From NCBI RefSeq assembly GCF_028464225.1, contig NZ_JAQPCN010000001.1, positions 1,488,001-1,552,000 of the forward strand: a stretch of DNA of 64,000 bases. Direction: 5' to 3'. The first letter of the stretch is position 1. Each line of letters opens with the position of its first letter. This stretch comes from Zeaxanthinibacter sp. PT1. Lineage in GTDB: Bacteria > Bacteroidota > Bacteroidia > Flavobacteriales > Flavobacteriaceae. The notes under the pieces are model-generated. The model worked only from the letters and a program-made list of their open reading frames with translations, did no database searches and was not told where the DNA came from. Of the stretch, positions 35,791 to 45,595 are shown piece by piece. The position numbers were made by a program, and so were the translations under genes.

Positions 35791-36563
35791 TATAAATTCC
35801 AATTATTAATATCCTGAATGGCGTGGTGTGCAGTAAGGTCAAATTGGGTCGGTACTACGGAGATATATCCCTGGGATAGTGCCCATTCGTCTGTATCCTC
35901 GCCTTTATCTAGTAGTTCAAATTCGCCGGTCAACCAATAGTAATCCTTACCCATGGGATTGGTACGCTTGTCAAATTTTTCCTTCCAATTGGCCCGGGCC
36001 TGCCTGCAGATCTTTATGCCTTTTAATGCTGACTTTTCTAAGGGAGGAATGTTTACATTGAGCACCACTCCTTTAGGAATGCCATGTTCTATGGCTTCCT
36101 TTACGATCCTGATGATATGATCTTTTGCGGGTTCAAAATCTGCCTCCCAGGAATAGTCGCACAGGGAAAATCCTATGGCCGGAACTCCTTCAATCCCAGC
36201 TTCAATGGCTGCACTCATGGTGCCGGAATATATCACATTGATACTGCTGTTAGACCCATGGTTAATCCCACTTACACAAATATCAGGTTTCCGGTCCAGT
36301 AATTCTTGCAAGGCTAATTTGACGCAATCTGCCGGCGTTCCGCTGCAACTGTATTCCAGAGGAGCGTTATCTTCCAGGTCTATACTCACTTTCTTAGAGT
36401 AAAGAGTGCTGTCCAGCGTAATGGCGTGTCCCATTCCGGATTGTGGGCTATCTGGTGCTACGACAATAACATCACCAATCGCTCTCATATAAGAAATCAG
36501 GGCACGTAAGCCCGGGGCTGTGATCCCATCATCGTTGGTAACCAGGATAAGAGGTTTTTGCAT
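35790..36563 (-). CDS. surE: 5'/3'-nucleotidase SurE
   Basis: The 257-residue protein has the metal-binding N-terminus LVTNDDGITAPGL, VVAPDSPQSGMGHAIT, CVSGINHGSNSS and YSGTMSAAIEAG, the full set of SurE motifs. It dephosphorylates nucleoside 5'- and 3'-monophosphates in the cytoplasm. It is the first gene of the surE-orf-lpxB operon, and TATTTTTA (36582-36589, minus strand) is a one-mismatch -7 box 19 bases upstream. Confidence 0.94.
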   Translation of the reverse strand: MQKPLILVTNDDGITAPGLRALISYMRAIGDVIVVAPDSPQSGMGHAITLDSTLYSKKVSIDLEDNAPLEYSCSGTPADCVKLALQELLDRKPDICVSGINHGSNSSINVIYSGTMSAAIEAGIEGVPAIGFSLCDYSWEADFEPAKDHIIRIVKEAIEHGIPKGVVLNVNIPPLEKSALKGIKICRQARANWKEKFDKRTNPMGKDYYWLTGEFELLDKGEDTDEWALSQGYISVVPTQFDLTAHHAIQDINNWNL

Positions 36564-36890
36564 TTGGCATACTTTATGGGGTAAAAATACGTTTTAAACT
36601 GGGAAATGCCGAATGGATATGCCTGGCAATTGCGGACATTGGTGCCACTGAAGAAATGTCAGTTGATAACAGGCCGATTCAACCTTATTTTGCCGCTTAG
36701 CTGTCAAAGGGATATCGCCGGAACACGCCCAAATACGGCGTTTAACATAAAATTAATTCTTAAACTGCTTAAACTGGCATGGAATTTTCAGTATCTTAGG
36801 GAATTGAAATTTATTTCATAGGTTTAAGTTTCCCCTGCAGTCTTCAATTTAGTTTACAAGGGGTTTTGACCGATTAAAAAAGAATATTCG
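36564..36890. other. Divergent intergenic region between surE and prc
   Basis: These 327 bases hold the promoter regions of two divergent genes. I see a weak -7 for surE (TATTTTTA) and a possible weak one for prc (TATCTTAG, near 36790). A 71-codon open frame on the plus strand has no supporting features. No structured RNA was recognised. Confidence 0.5.
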
Positions 36891-39005
36891 ATGAAAAGGA
36901 ATTTGACGCTTGGATTTCTGGTGATATTGATCGCCGTTGCCTCCTGTAGTTTTACCAATAAATCTTTTGAGACCAATGATAAGGATAAGCTCCTGTTAGA
37001 TCTGATTACTTATGTCCTGGAACGTGGTCACTACGAGCCCAAAAACATCAATGATGATTTTTCCGTCAACGTATTCGAAGATTTTATCAATGTAATAGAT
37101 CCTACAAAGAGGTATTTCCTCCAGGAAGATATTGCGGATTTTGAACAGTATAAATTCCAGATCGACGACCAGATCAAGAATACCGATATCACTTTTTTTG
37201 AAATCGTCTATGATCGCCTGATGAAACGAATGGAGGAGGCGAAAGGTATCTACAAGGAGGTGCTTTCGGAACCTTTTGATTACAACAGCGATGAATCTAT
37301 CGATATCAATTATGAAAACCAGGATTTTGCCAGCTCTAAAGCCGAATTGAAAGAACGTTGGAGGAAGCAGCTGAAACTGAATACCATCGGCACCTATGAT
37401 TCCAAACTGAATAGCAGTACAGAGGAAGAAGATGCAGAGAAACTTTCTGAAGAGCAAATTGAAAAAGAAGCCAGGGAAGCTACCCTTACTACCCTGGACG
37501 AGTTCTTTGATTTTGTAGACGACCTGGAACGAAAAGACTGGTTTGTACAATATATCAATACCATTGTAGATGAGTTTGACCCGCATACCTATTATTTTGC
37601 CCCTGAGGATAAAGACAAGTTTGACATCAGTATGTCAGGGAAGTTTGAGGGGATAGGAGCCAGGCTTCAGAAAAAAGCCGAGGGTGCCAAGATCGTCGAA
37701 ATCATTTCAGGCGGACCGGTTTGGAGAAACCAACAATTAGAAGTTGGGGATGAGATACTGAAAGTAGGCCAAGATGGTCAGCCACCCGTGAATATCGTCG
37801 GAATGAGGTTAGACGATGCCATTAAACTGATTAAGGGACCAAAAGGTACTGTAGTAGACCTTACGGTCAGAAAAGTTGATGGGTCCATCGAGGAAGTCTC
37901 TATAACCCGGGATGTCGTAGAACTGGAAGAATCTTACGCCAAATCGGCAACAGTAATAAAAGACAACCAGAAGTTTGGACTGATAAATCTTCCGAAGTTT
38001 TATGTGGACTTTGAAGATTATGGAGAACGCAACGCCGCTACCGATGTAGCTAAGGAAGTAGAAAGGTTGAAAGCTGACGGGGTAGAAGGATTAATACTGG
38101 ACCTCAGGGATAATGGCGGAGGATCCTTAAAGACCGTAGTGGATATGGCCGGACTCTTCATTAAAGACGGGCCTATCGTACAGGTGCGTTCTTCGGGTAA
38201 AGACAAAGATATATACGAGGATAAGGATGAACGTATTCAGTGGGACGGTCCTCTGGTGATCCTGGTGAACGAATTATCGGCATCGGCTTCTGAGATTCTC
38301 GCGGCTGCGATGCAGGATTATAAACGAGCCGTAGTCATCGGTAGCCAGCAGACTTTTGGTAAAGGCACCGTACAGAATGTGATTCCCCTGGAAAACATAG
38401 TTCGCTCTAACGAACACGGTGACCTGGGAGCAATTAAGTTAACCACACAGAAGTTTTACCGAATTAACGGGGGATCTACCCAGCTCAAAGGAGTAGAAAG
38501 TGATGTGGTGGTTCCTGACAGGTACAGCTATATCGATCTTGGGGAGCGCGATCAGAATAACCCCTTAGCCTGGGATAAGATTTCCCCTGCAGATTACCAA
38601 CCCTGGGATGGTTACATAGATTATGAGGCCACCATAGAGAACAGTACAAAGCGGATGGCGCAGAACCCGCAGATAAAGCTTATTGAAGAAAACGCCAAAT
38701 GGCTGAAAGAGCAGCAAGACCAAACAGTCGTTGCCCTTAATTACGAGGCTTACAAAAAGGAGATGGAAGCGGATAAGAAACGATCTAAGTACTTTAAGTC
38801 GATCAGCGACTATGATTCTAAGCTGACCTTCAGTTCTCTTCAATACGAACAAGAACTGTTTACAGAGGATTCCGTACTCAGGGAAAAACGTGACCGTTGG
38901 CACCAGAACCTGGCAAAGGATGTATACGTAGAAGAAGCAGTTAACGTCTTGCGAGACCTGCAGATCAACAACATTAAGCACGGGAAGCTTGCCAGCAAGG
39001 ACTGA
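36891..39005 (+). CDS. prc: Carboxy-terminal processing (tail-specific) protease, S41 family
   Basis: The 704-residue protein has a lipobox-like Cys (VILIAVASCSFTNK). An N-terminal helical Prc domain spans about 30-230, a PDZ domain about 250-335 (ISGGPVWRNQQLEVGDEILKVG), and the S41 serine/lysine protease core contains LDLRDNGGGSL, S465 in ELSASASE and K491 in TFGKGTVQ. The C-terminal domain is DUF3340-like. It degrades envelope proteins from their C-termini in the periplasm. It is monocistronic and followed by a terminator. Confidence 0.93.
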   Translation: MKRNLTLGFLVILIAVASCSFTNKSFETNDKDKLLLDLITYVLERGHYEPKNINDDFSVNVFEDFINVIDPTKRYFLQEDIADFEQYKFQIDDQIKNTDITFFEIVYDRLMKRMEEAKGIYKEVLSEPFDYNSDESIDINYENQDFASSKAELKERWRKQLKLNTIGTYDSKLNSSTEEEDAEKLSEEQIEKEAREATLTTLDEFFDFVDDLERKDWFVQYINTIVDEFDPHTYYFAPEDKDKFDISMSGKFEGIGARLQKKAEGAKIVEIISGGPVWRNQQLEVGDEILKVGQDGQPPVNIVGMRLDDAIKLIKGPKGTVVDLTVRKVDGSIEEVSITRDVVELEESYAKSATVIKDNQKFGLINLPKFYVDFEDYGERNAATDVAKEVERLKADGVEGLILDLRDNGGGSLKTVVDMAGLFIKDGPIVQVRSSGKDKDIYEDKDERIQWDGPLVILVNELSASASEILAAAMQDYKRAVVIGSQQTFGKGTVQNVIPLENIVRSNEHGDLGAIKLTTQKFYRINGGSTQLKGVESDVVVPDRYSYIDLGERDQNNPLAWDKISPADYQPWDGYIDYEATIENSTKRMAQNPQIKLIEENAKWLKEQQDQTVVALNYEAYKKEMEADKKRSKYFKSISDYDSKLTFSSLQYEQELFTEDSVLREKRDRWHQNLAKDVYVEEAVNVLRDLQINNIKHGKLASKD

Positions 39006-39026
39006 AAAGCCCCGTTTATACCATAA

Positions 39027-39057
39027 GAAAACCCCGGTTATCGCCGGGGTTTTTTGT
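39027..39057. terminator. Bidirectional terminator between prc and msrA
   Basis: The stem ACCCCGG / CCGGGGT with loop TTATCG is flanked by AAAA on the left and TTTTTT on the right. It serves the two convergent genes. Confidence 0.88.
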
Positions 39058-39074
39058 TGCTGTCAATGATAACT

Positions 39075-39626
39075 TTAACTGACCTTGTTCTTGAGAAGTC
39101 CCGAATGCACTTGTCTGAGTTTAGCCAATTTGGGATTGATTACATAGGTACAATAGGGCTGCCGTGGGTGTGACCTGTAGAAATTCTGGTGTTCCGGCTC
39201 TGCTTTGTAAAAGGTGTCCAGAGGGGATATTTCGGTAACTATGGGTTCGTCATAGGCATCTGCTAAATCGGCTATTACGGCTTCTGCGTCCTTTTTCTGC
39301 TCTTCATCATGGTAGAAGATCACAGATCGGTATTGTGTGCCTACATCGGCGCCCTGCCGATTCAGCGTAGTAGGATCATGTGTGGTCATGAAGACTGCTA
39401 CGATATCACGGTAGGATATTACTTCCGGATCATAGCTCAACTGTATTACCTCTGCATGTCCTGTTCTCCCTGAGCAAATTTCACGGTAGGTGGGATATCC
39501 AGGAACATTGCCTCCGGAATACCCGGACACTACATCCAGAATCCCTTCAACTTCCTGGAATACGGCTTCTGTACACCAGAAGCACCCTGCTCCCATGGTG
39601 GCAAGTTTATGACTCATAGGCTTCAT
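39075..39626 (-). CDS. msrA: Peptide-methionine (S)-S-oxide reductase
   Basis: The 183-residue enzyme has the catalytic C15 in GAGCFWCTEAVF, and VSGYSGG, GRTGHAEVIQ and the Tyr/Glu pocket residues of MsrA. It reduces the S-epimer of methionine sulfoxide in proteins. The ATG at 39626 overlaps msrB by 20 bases; an ATG at 39617 is also possible. There is no signal peptide, so it is cytoplasmic. Confidence 0.94.
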   Translation of the reverse strand: MKPMSHKLATMGAGCFWCTEAVFQEVEGILDVVSGYSGGNVPGYPTYREICSGRTGHAEVIQLSYDPEVISYRDIVAVFMTTHDPTTLNRQGADVGTQYRSVIFYHDEEQKKDAEAVIADLADAYDEPIVTEISPLDTFYKAEPEHQNFYRSHPRQPYCTYVINPKLAKLRQVHSGLLKNKVS

Positions 39627-40071
39627 TCTTTTTTATAAGTTCCAGGGACTCCGAATTGATGCAGTATCTTAAACCACTGGGTTCAGGGCCATCCGGGAAA
39701 ACGTGTCCCTGGTGTGCATCGCAGGTGTTGCATTGTACCTCTACCCTGATCATACCATATGAGGTATCCCTGATATATTTGATCGCGTTCTTTTTAATCG
39801 GCTGTGTAAAACTGGGCCAGCCGCTTTTTGATTCAAACTTAATGGTCGAGTCAAAGAGGGGGGTGTGGCAACCGGCACAGGCATATTTCCCTGCCTCATG
39901 GCTACTGCAAAATGCTCCACTGTGTGGAGCTTCTGTCCCTTTTTGCCGCATTATCCTGTATTGTGAAGGGCTCAATTGAGCCTTCCATTCTTCTTCTGTC
40001 TTTTCAACGCGTCGGTCGGGTACGGGATTTCCTTTAACCGAATAATGAATTACATCTTCCCAGGTAATCAT
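39607..40071 (-). CDS. msrB: Peptide-methionine (R)-S-oxide reductase
   Basis: The 154-residue enzyme shows the zinc Cys pairs CAGC and CNTCDAH, the motif SGWPSF, and the catalytic Cys in RYCINSESL. It reduces the R-epimer of methionine sulfoxide. It overlaps msrA by 20 bases, so both stereospecific repair enzymes are made together. A free-methionine-sulfoxide reductase homologue is encoded at about 48.5 kb. Confidence 0.94.
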   Translation of the reverse strand: MITWEDVIHYSVKGNPVPDRRVEKTEEEWKAQLSPSQYRIMRQKGTEAPHSGAFCSSHEAGKYACAGCHTPLFDSTIKFESKSGWPSFTQPIKKNAIKYIRDTSYGMIRVEVQCNTCDAHQGHVFPDGPEPSGLRYCINSESLELIKKNEAYES

Positions 40072-40217
40072 AGTTTTTTAATTTATCGGGTTGAATTACG
40101 CCCTGAAAATGGGAATAATACCCGGTTTATGTCGTAGTTTTTCAGGATAACTTACAACTATTCAATATCAATGACTGTTGTAATTCCCTTAAATTTACAC
40201 CTAAAAATAGAGAGAAC

Positions 40218-41027
40218 TTGAAACGTGATCGTCTTATTTACAGTATTGTTTTGATCCTTTGTGTTATTGGGTTCTGGCTTTTTGATAACTTTTATACCCC
40301 CGCGGTCTACTCTGACGAGCATACAGTTGAAGCAGTCGAGGTTTTTCCTGAATATTATCTGCCCGGGCCCGGTGGGGGTGAGCTCGTAGTACATTCACAT
40401 TATATGCTTTCATATAACGAAACCCATGAACAAGCTGAATGGGTGGCTTATAGCTTGCACAAAGATCACCTTACATACCAGGATAGGGATCGACCGTATT
40501 TTGAAGAAGACCCGTTCGTCAGAACGAAGTCTGCTGATTGGCGGAATTATAAAGGATCGGGCTACGATCGTGGACACCTCTGCCCTGCAGGGGATCGCAG
40601 GTTTTCAGAACAAGCTTATAACGAAACCTTCTACACCAGCAATATAAGTCCGCAGGACCGTGAATTCAATGCCGGGTTATGGAACCGTCTGGAGCAACAG
40701 GTTAGGCGATGGTCAAAGGAGAAGGGCAGCCTGTACATTATTACGGGTGGTGTATTAGAGCGAGGTCTACCGGGAATAGGTGATGAGGATGTTTCCGTGC
40801 CCAGGTACTTTTATAAGCTAGTGATCACAGGGCAAGAGCATAAACCAAAAGTTTTAGCATTTCTAATGCCTAACCGGGAAAGCGATCGGCCATTACGCCA
40901 CTTCCTGGTGCCCATTGACAGCATAGAGGAAATGACCGGAATAAATTTTTTGGGGCAATTGCCCGAAAGCCTGCAAGATCAGCTGGAGGCAGTTGTAAAT
41001 GCTGATGACTGGGAGCTCCGGAACTGA
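40218..41027 (+). CDS. DNA/RNA non-specific endonuclease (NUC1/EndA type), membrane-anchored or secreted
   Basis: The 269-residue protein appears to start at a TTG at 40218. No ATG is available in frame before Met63, and the TTG opens a signal anchor (MKRDRLIYSIVLILCVIGFWLF). The beta-beta-alpha-Me nuclease motif is GYDRGHLCPAGDR, with His as general base, followed by the metal-binding Asn in GLWNRLEQQVR. It cleaves DNA and RNA without sequence preference outside the cytoplasm. It could supply nucleotides or serve DNA uptake along with comEC (inference only). Confidence 0.88.
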   Translation: MKRDRLIYSIVLILCVIGFWLFDNFYTPAVYSDEHTVEAVEVFPEYYLPGPGGGELVVHSHYMLSYNETHEQAEWVAYSLHKDHLTYQDRDRPYFEEDPFVRTKSADWRNYKGSGYDRGHLCPAGDRRFSEQAYNETFYTSNISPQDREFNAGLWNRLEQQVRRWSKEKGSLYIITGGVLERGLPGIGDEDVSVPRYFYKLVITGQEHKPKVLAFLMPNRESDRPLRHFLVPIDSIEEMTGINFLGQLPESLQDQLEAVVNADDWELRN

Positions 41028-41028
41028 T

Positions 41029-42318
41029 CTAAGACCATTCGTTCAGACGGTTGGCATCCAGGCGGAGAAAGATAAATAACAATACCGTGAACCCGAGTAA
41101 TCCTGAGCCGCCATAACTAAAAAATGGCAAAGGAATCCCAATAGTAGGGAGGATCCCGATCACCATACCAATGTTGATGAAATAATGGATGAGCAAGATG
41201 GAAATTACCCCGTAGCCGTACATTCGGCTGAATTGGTTCTTCTGTCGTTCAGACAGGTAAACCAAGCGTAACAACATTAAGGTAAATAGGATCACCACGG
41301 TGGCTGTGCCAAGAAATCCCCATTCCTCTCCCACAGTACTAAAGATATAATCCGTGTGCTGCTCGGGGACAAAGTCTCCTTTAGTCCTTGTGCCTTCGAG
41401 GAATCCTTTTCCAAAGAATCCTCCGGATTCAATGGCCTTTTCAGACTGGTAAGTATTGTACCCGATGGTCTTCTTAATCTCGGCGAGTTTTACAGGGTCC
41501 TTTTCCAAGCGAAGCCAAAGACTGAAGCGATCCCTGTGCCGCTGCTCAAATACGTTATTGAACACCAGGTCTACCGAGAGTGAGAACCCGATGGCTATGA
41601 TGAAAAAAACGAAAAGTGGTATTAAAGGGATTTTCAGTTTCTTTCGCTTAAACAGGAATACAATCCCGATCAGGAGAGAGATCCCTATGGCGACCCAGGT
41701 GGTTCCGAACATCAGGGTGAAAATAAAAAGTAGCACGGCCAGTAGTGCTATACCCAGGTGATAAAGCGGGAGTCCCTCCCGGAACATGACGAATACCAGT
41801 GAAAAAAACACCAGGGCACTACCGGGGTCAGGTTGTGGGATTACCAGGAAAGCCGGGATAAGAATAATGAGGAAGGCGTATAACTGATCTTTCCAGCGTT
41901 TAATATCGGTCTGTATGTCACTGAGGTATTTAGCCAGGGCTAGGGCTGTAGCCATCTTGGCAAATTCCGAAGGCTGCAGGTTAAATACTCCGAGGTCATA
42001 CCATGAAGTGGCTCCGGCAATGGTTTTTCCAAAGACGAAAAGGCCCAATAACAATACCATGGAGATGATATAGAAGATACTTGCAAATCGTTCATAGCTG
42101 TTGGCTTCAAGAGCCAGTATAACGATAATCGCAGCAAAGGACACCACAATATACAGCATCTGTTTCCCGTATAACTGTCCAAGATCAAAAATAGAGGGGT
42201 TGTTTTCCGTGAATGTACTGGAGTAGATATTCAACCAGCCAATACCGACAAGCAATATATAGAATAGAACGGTGAGCCAATCGATTCGTTTTAATATGCT
42301 TTTACCAGACATATTCAT
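41029..42318 (-). CDS. rodA: Rod-shape SEDS glycosyltransferase RodA
   Basis: I take the ATG at 42318 (429 residues); another ATG at 42312 is equally possible, while the open frame extends to a GTG at 42339. The protein has ten membrane helices and SEDS motifs, for example SWYDLGVFNLQPSEFAK, IPQPDPGSALVF, EWGFLGT and GIPLPFFSYGGSGLLG. It polymerises lipid II into glycan strands in the elongasome with PBP2. It overlaps the PBP2 gene by 17 bases. Confidence 0.95.
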   Translation of the reverse strand: MNMSGKSILKRIDWLTVLFYILLVGIGWLNIYSSTFTENNPSIFDLGQLYGKQMLYIVVSFAAIIVILALEANSYERFASIFYIISMVLLLGLFVFGKTIAGATSWYDLGVFNLQPSEFAKMATALALAKYLSDIQTDIKRWKDQLYAFLIILIPAFLVIPQPDPGSALVFFSLVFVMFREGLPLYHLGIALLAVLLFIFTLMFGTTWVAIGISLLIGIVFLFKRKKLKIPLIPLFVFFIIAIGFSLSVDLVFNNVFEQRHRDRFSLWLRLEKDPVKLAEIKKTIGYNTYQSEKAIESGGFFGKGFLEGTRTKGDFVPEQHTDYIFSTVGEEWGFLGTATVVILFTLMLLRLVYLSERQKNQFSRMYGYGVISILLIHYFINIGMVIGILPTIGIPLPFFSYGGSGLLGFTVLLFIFLRLDANRLNEWS

Positions 42319-44173
42319 TGATCTTGAATTCCTCCCCACTCAGAGGTTTGGCGTATTCGTGTTCTAAGGTCTTTTCCAGCATCCTTTTCTCCAGGTCTTT
42401 CCTCGTGATTTCCCCCTTAATATATTTCTCGATCAGAAGAGAGGCAATGTGCCCGGCGTACCGTGATCCGTAATAGCCATTTTCAATGTAAACGGCTATA
42501 GCGATCTGGGGATTATTTACAGGGGCAAAAGCGACAAATACCGAGTGATCGGTTAGCTGTGTCCTCACCCCATCTATCTTGGTGAAATTTTCAACAGTGC
42601 CGGTCTTCCCGGCGATTTCTATCCCCGGAATTTGCAGCCATCTGGCAGTACCTTTGGTATAAACATCGGCCATACCCTGGATCACCGGGTCAAAATGTTG
42701 AGGGGAAATGGTCGTTTTCTTTTTCTCGGTAAATTCGGGAATGCTGATATCCTTGCCCCCGATCTGCTTAATCACGTGTGGAGTATAATAAAATCCCCTG
42801 TTCGCAATCGCAGCGGTCATATTTGCTAGTTGTATAGGGGTCGCGGCGATCTCACCTTGTCCGATCGAATTGGATATAATATAGCTCGATGACCAGCGGT
42901 TGTCCCCGTATACCCTGTCATAATATTCTTTACCGGGAATCCTTCCTTTTCGTCCCGTGGGTAGATCATAACCGAGGTAATCCCCCAATCCAAAACTTTT
43001 CATGTGCTTTTCCCAGACATCCATTCCCTTGTCCGTGGTCTCGAACTTATCGTAGATTTTTCGGAAGGTGCCTGCGAAATAAGCGTTACAGGAATTATAG
43101 ATTCCACTGTTCATGGTGCGCATACCGCCTCCGCAATGGCACCCCCTTAGTGTTCTGCCAACATAGAAACCGTTGTAACACCGGATAGTGGTGGAAGGGG
43201 AGATCACCCCTTCTTCTAATGCGACCAGGGCATTAAGCGTTTTAAATGGCGATCCGGGGGAGGGTTCTGCCAGGATTGAACGATCCCAGGTGGGCTTGGA
43301 GATCGAATCGTAATGTAGCTTACTGTAATTCTTGGATCGCTGTCGGCCCACTAAGAGCGAAGGATCATAGGTTGGACCGGATATCATAGCCAGGATCTCA
43401 CCGGTTGCTGGTTCAATGGCGACTATGCCTCCTCGTTTCCCATGCATGAGCTGTTCCCCGTATTCCTGAAGGTCCTTGTCCAGGGTAACCCTGATTTCCT
43501 GTCCTTGCTGGGGTAGGGTATCCAGGGCACCATCCTTATAGGGGCCTATATCCCGGTTAAACCTGTCTTTCTGTATATATTTAACACCTTTCCTGCCGCG
43601 AAGAACTTCCTCGTATTGCTTTTCAATCCCTGTACGCCCGGTAAGTTCACCCTGTACGTAATAAGGATTCCGGGCAAGGTCACCCTCATTCACTTCACTG
43701 ATATATCCCAAGACGTTTGCTCCGCTGTTAGTGGTGTAATACCGCAGGGACCGTTTCTGTATATAGAAACCTTGGTATTTACGCATCTTTTCCTGTAGAC
43801 GGGCGTAGTCTTCCTTGGAGAGTTGGTGTACCAATACAGAAGGCAACCTGGGAGAATATACCCTCGCTTTTTTTAATTTTGATTTAAAATCCTCTTTTTC
43901 AATCCCCAATAATCCACAGAATTCGAGGGTGTCCAGGGGTTTCACTTCCCTGGGAATAACCATTACGTCATAGGCCGGTTGGTTCGCGACCAGTAAGGCC
44001 CCGTCCCTGTCATAAATGTATCCCCTCTCCGGATAGTCATAGATCGCCTTTATCGCAGGGTCTTCGAGCACCTGGTTAGGAGAGAAGCTGAATATCTGCA
44101 AATAGGACAATCGCCCTATAAAGACGATGCCTACAATAATAATAATGGAGGATAGCAGGATTTTTTTCATCAC
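42302..44173 (-). CDS. mrdA: Penicillin-binding protein 2 (elongasome transpeptidase)
   Basis: The 623-residue class B PBP has an N-terminal anchor (5-25) and a dimerisation domain with RGYIYDRDGALLVANQPAYDV. The transpeptidase domain has S308 in SPFK (SxxK), SNS in YIISNSIGQGE (SxN) and KTGT in IAGKTGTVENF. It crosslinks side-wall peptidoglycan with RodA. The usual Thr or Ser-Thr of PGSTFK is replaced by PGSPFK, but the catalytic Ser and Lys are intact. Confidence 0.95.
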   Translation of the reverse strand: MMKKILLSSIIIIVGIVFIGRLSYLQIFSFSPNQVLEDPAIKAIYDYPERGYIYDRDGALLVANQPAYDVMVIPREVKPLDTLEFCGLLGIEKEDFKSKLKKARVYSPRLPSVLVHQLSKEDYARLQEKMRKYQGFYIQKRSLRYYTTNSGANVLGYISEVNEGDLARNPYYVQGELTGRTGIEKQYEEVLRGRKGVKYIQKDRFNRDIGPYKDGALDTLPQQGQEIRVTLDKDLQEYGEQLMHGKRGGIVAIEPATGEILAMISGPTYDPSLLVGRQRSKNYSKLHYDSISKPTWDRSILAEPSPGSPFKTLNALVALEEGVISPSTTIRCYNGFYVGRTLRGCHCGGGMRTMNSGIYNSCNAYFAGTFRKIYDKFETTDKGMDVWEKHMKSFGLGDYLGYDLPTGRKGRIPGKEYYDRVYGDNRWSSSYIISNSIGQGEIAATPIQLANMTAAIANRGFYYTPHVIKQIGGKDISIPEFTEKKKTTISPQHFDPVIQGMADVYTKGTARWLQIPGIEIAGKTGTVENFTKIDGVRTQLTDHSVFVAFAPVNNPQIAIAVYIENGYYGSRYAGHIASLLIEKYIKGEITRKDLEKRMLEKTLEHEYAKPLSGEEFKINEYVW

Positions 44174-44201
44174 TCGTTTTAGACTTCCGGAAAATTAAGG
44201 G

Positions 44202-44711
44202 CTATTCTTTTCGTACACTGAACAGGGTCCTGAATAACAGGCAAACGACCAGTGTAGCCGCCCCGGTAAATACCACCTTTTTCAAAATTAACAGCAAATT
44301 AGAGAAACTAAAAATTTCCAATGTAAAGAATAACAGGTGGTGTGTTATTATCAATAACGCCAAAAATGTGATTTGTTGTATCCGGGTAGTGTTACTTAGC
44401 TTAAAGGATTGAAATTCAAAGTTTACACCGAAAACAAATCGCATAATTGCAGGTCTGAGGTAGGCAATGGTCACAGATGAAGCCGCATGAAGGGCCATGG
44501 TGTCGGAAAAAATATCAATGATAAGCCCTAAGAGAAAACTGATGCTTATAAAAGCAGAGCGGTTCTCCTTGATCGGGTACCAGTACAAGAACAGGATATA
44601 GACCATAGGATTGATGAAGCCGAAAAAATTGAGTTTGTTGAACACCAAAACCTGGGCCGCGACCAGCAGCAAAAACCGAAGGGCGTTCATCAAGTAGGAA
44701 TTACTGCTCAT
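44202..44711 (-). CDS. mreD: Rod-shape protein MreD
   Basis: The 169-residue protein has five or so membrane helices and little hydrophilic sequence, as in MreD. The ATG overlaps the mreC stop by 11 bases and PBP2 follows, which is the standard mreBCD-mrdAB order. Sequence conservation of MreD is low, so the call leans on context. Confidence 0.88.
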   Translation of the reverse strand: MSSNSYLMNALRFLLLVAAQVLVFNKLNFFGFINPMVYILFLYWYPIKENRSAFISISFLLGLIIDIFSDTMALHAASSVTIAYLRPAIMRFVFGVNFEFQSFKLSNTTRIQQITFLALLIITHHLLFFTLEIFSFSNLLLILKKVVFTGAATLVVCLLFRTLFSVRKE

Positions 44712-45519
44712 CGTCTATCTTTGCTTCAAGTTCGCGAATCTCCGGACCATCGGTATTCAGGATCACATAAACATTCCTCAGGTTCGTCATATCATTAAAC
44801 AGAGCAACATCAATGCTGTAAAAGCTCTTGGATTGGTTAAGATCAAATTTTTGAATTGTACCGATAGGGATATCCTCGGGGAAAATGCTGGACATGGCTC
44901 CGGTCACGATGGTATCACCTATAGTGAGGTTCACCAGTCTGGGAATATCTTCTAACTGTACTACATTATAATTTTTCCCATCCCAGGTCAGGGAACCAAA
45001 ATAAGAGGTGTTCTTAATCTTAGCGTTGATCGTAGACTTGGCGTTGAGGATACTCTGTACCGTTGCAAAGTTGGCCGTGGTGTGTTCTACGATTCCCAGG
45101 ACCCCTTCAGGGGAGATTACACCCATATCCTGTTTAAGGCCGGCTTTGGAACCTTTGTTCAGGGTTAAATAGTTATTGGGTAAGGCGTAACTGTTCTTAA
45201 TGATCTGGGCAGTCGTAATAGTGTACTTAAGCTGGGAGGTATCCTGTAATATTGTATCGATGTCCGGATGATTGGCTAGCGCTCTACGCAATCGTTGGTT
45301 TTCCTCCAGGAGCTTCTGGTTCTCTGAGCTGAGATTGAAATAGCTGCTGATATTGCTCGATTTTTCATAGATAGATCCCGTGATATAGTTCGCAGAGTTG
45401 AATACCCTGGATCGGTGATAAGATCGGGATTGAACTGTAAATGAAATAGCGAGAATCATGAAGAACAAATACAGCAAGGTAGTCTTGTAGCGTACAATAA
45501 AATTGATGATCTGCTGCAT
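44701..45519 (-). CDS. mreC: Rod-shape protein MreC
   Basis: The 272-residue protein has one N-terminal membrane helix (12-30), a coiled coil about 60-95 (SSENQKLLEENQRLRRAL) and two beta-barrel domains with the typical GSKAGLKQDMGVISPEGVLGIV. It scaffolds the elongasome in the periplasm. It lies between mreB and mreD. Confidence 0.93.
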   Translation of the reverse strand: MQQIINFIVRYKTTLLYLFFMILAISFTVQSRSYHRSRVFNSANYITGSIYEKSSNISSYFNLSSENQKLLEENQRLRRALANHPDIDTILQDTSQLKYTITTAQIIKNSYALPNNYLTLNKGSKAGLKQDMGVISPEGVLGIVEHTTANFATVQSILNAKSTINAKIKNTSYFGSLTWDGKNYNVVQLEDIPRLVNLTIGDTIVTGAMSSIFPEDIPIGTIQKFDLNQSKSFYSIDVALFNDMTNLRNVYVILNTDGPEIRELEAKIDDEQ

Positions 45520-45595
45520 GTACTAGTCCTGTTGTGGTGACGGATTTCCGGGGTATTATTTATGACTCCCGGCTCGGTCTATGTATTTCTTCAGA

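Noticed and set aside
36632-36647. TGGCAC-like sigma-54 element on the minus strand upstream of surE
   Set aside because: The GG-to-GC spacing is 13 instead of 12, which sigma-54 does not tolerate well, and a near-consensus sigma-A box lies closer to the gene.
36606-36821. 71-codon open frame between surE and prc
   Set aside because: No domain, signal or promoter supports it, and it lies in a divergent regulatory gap.
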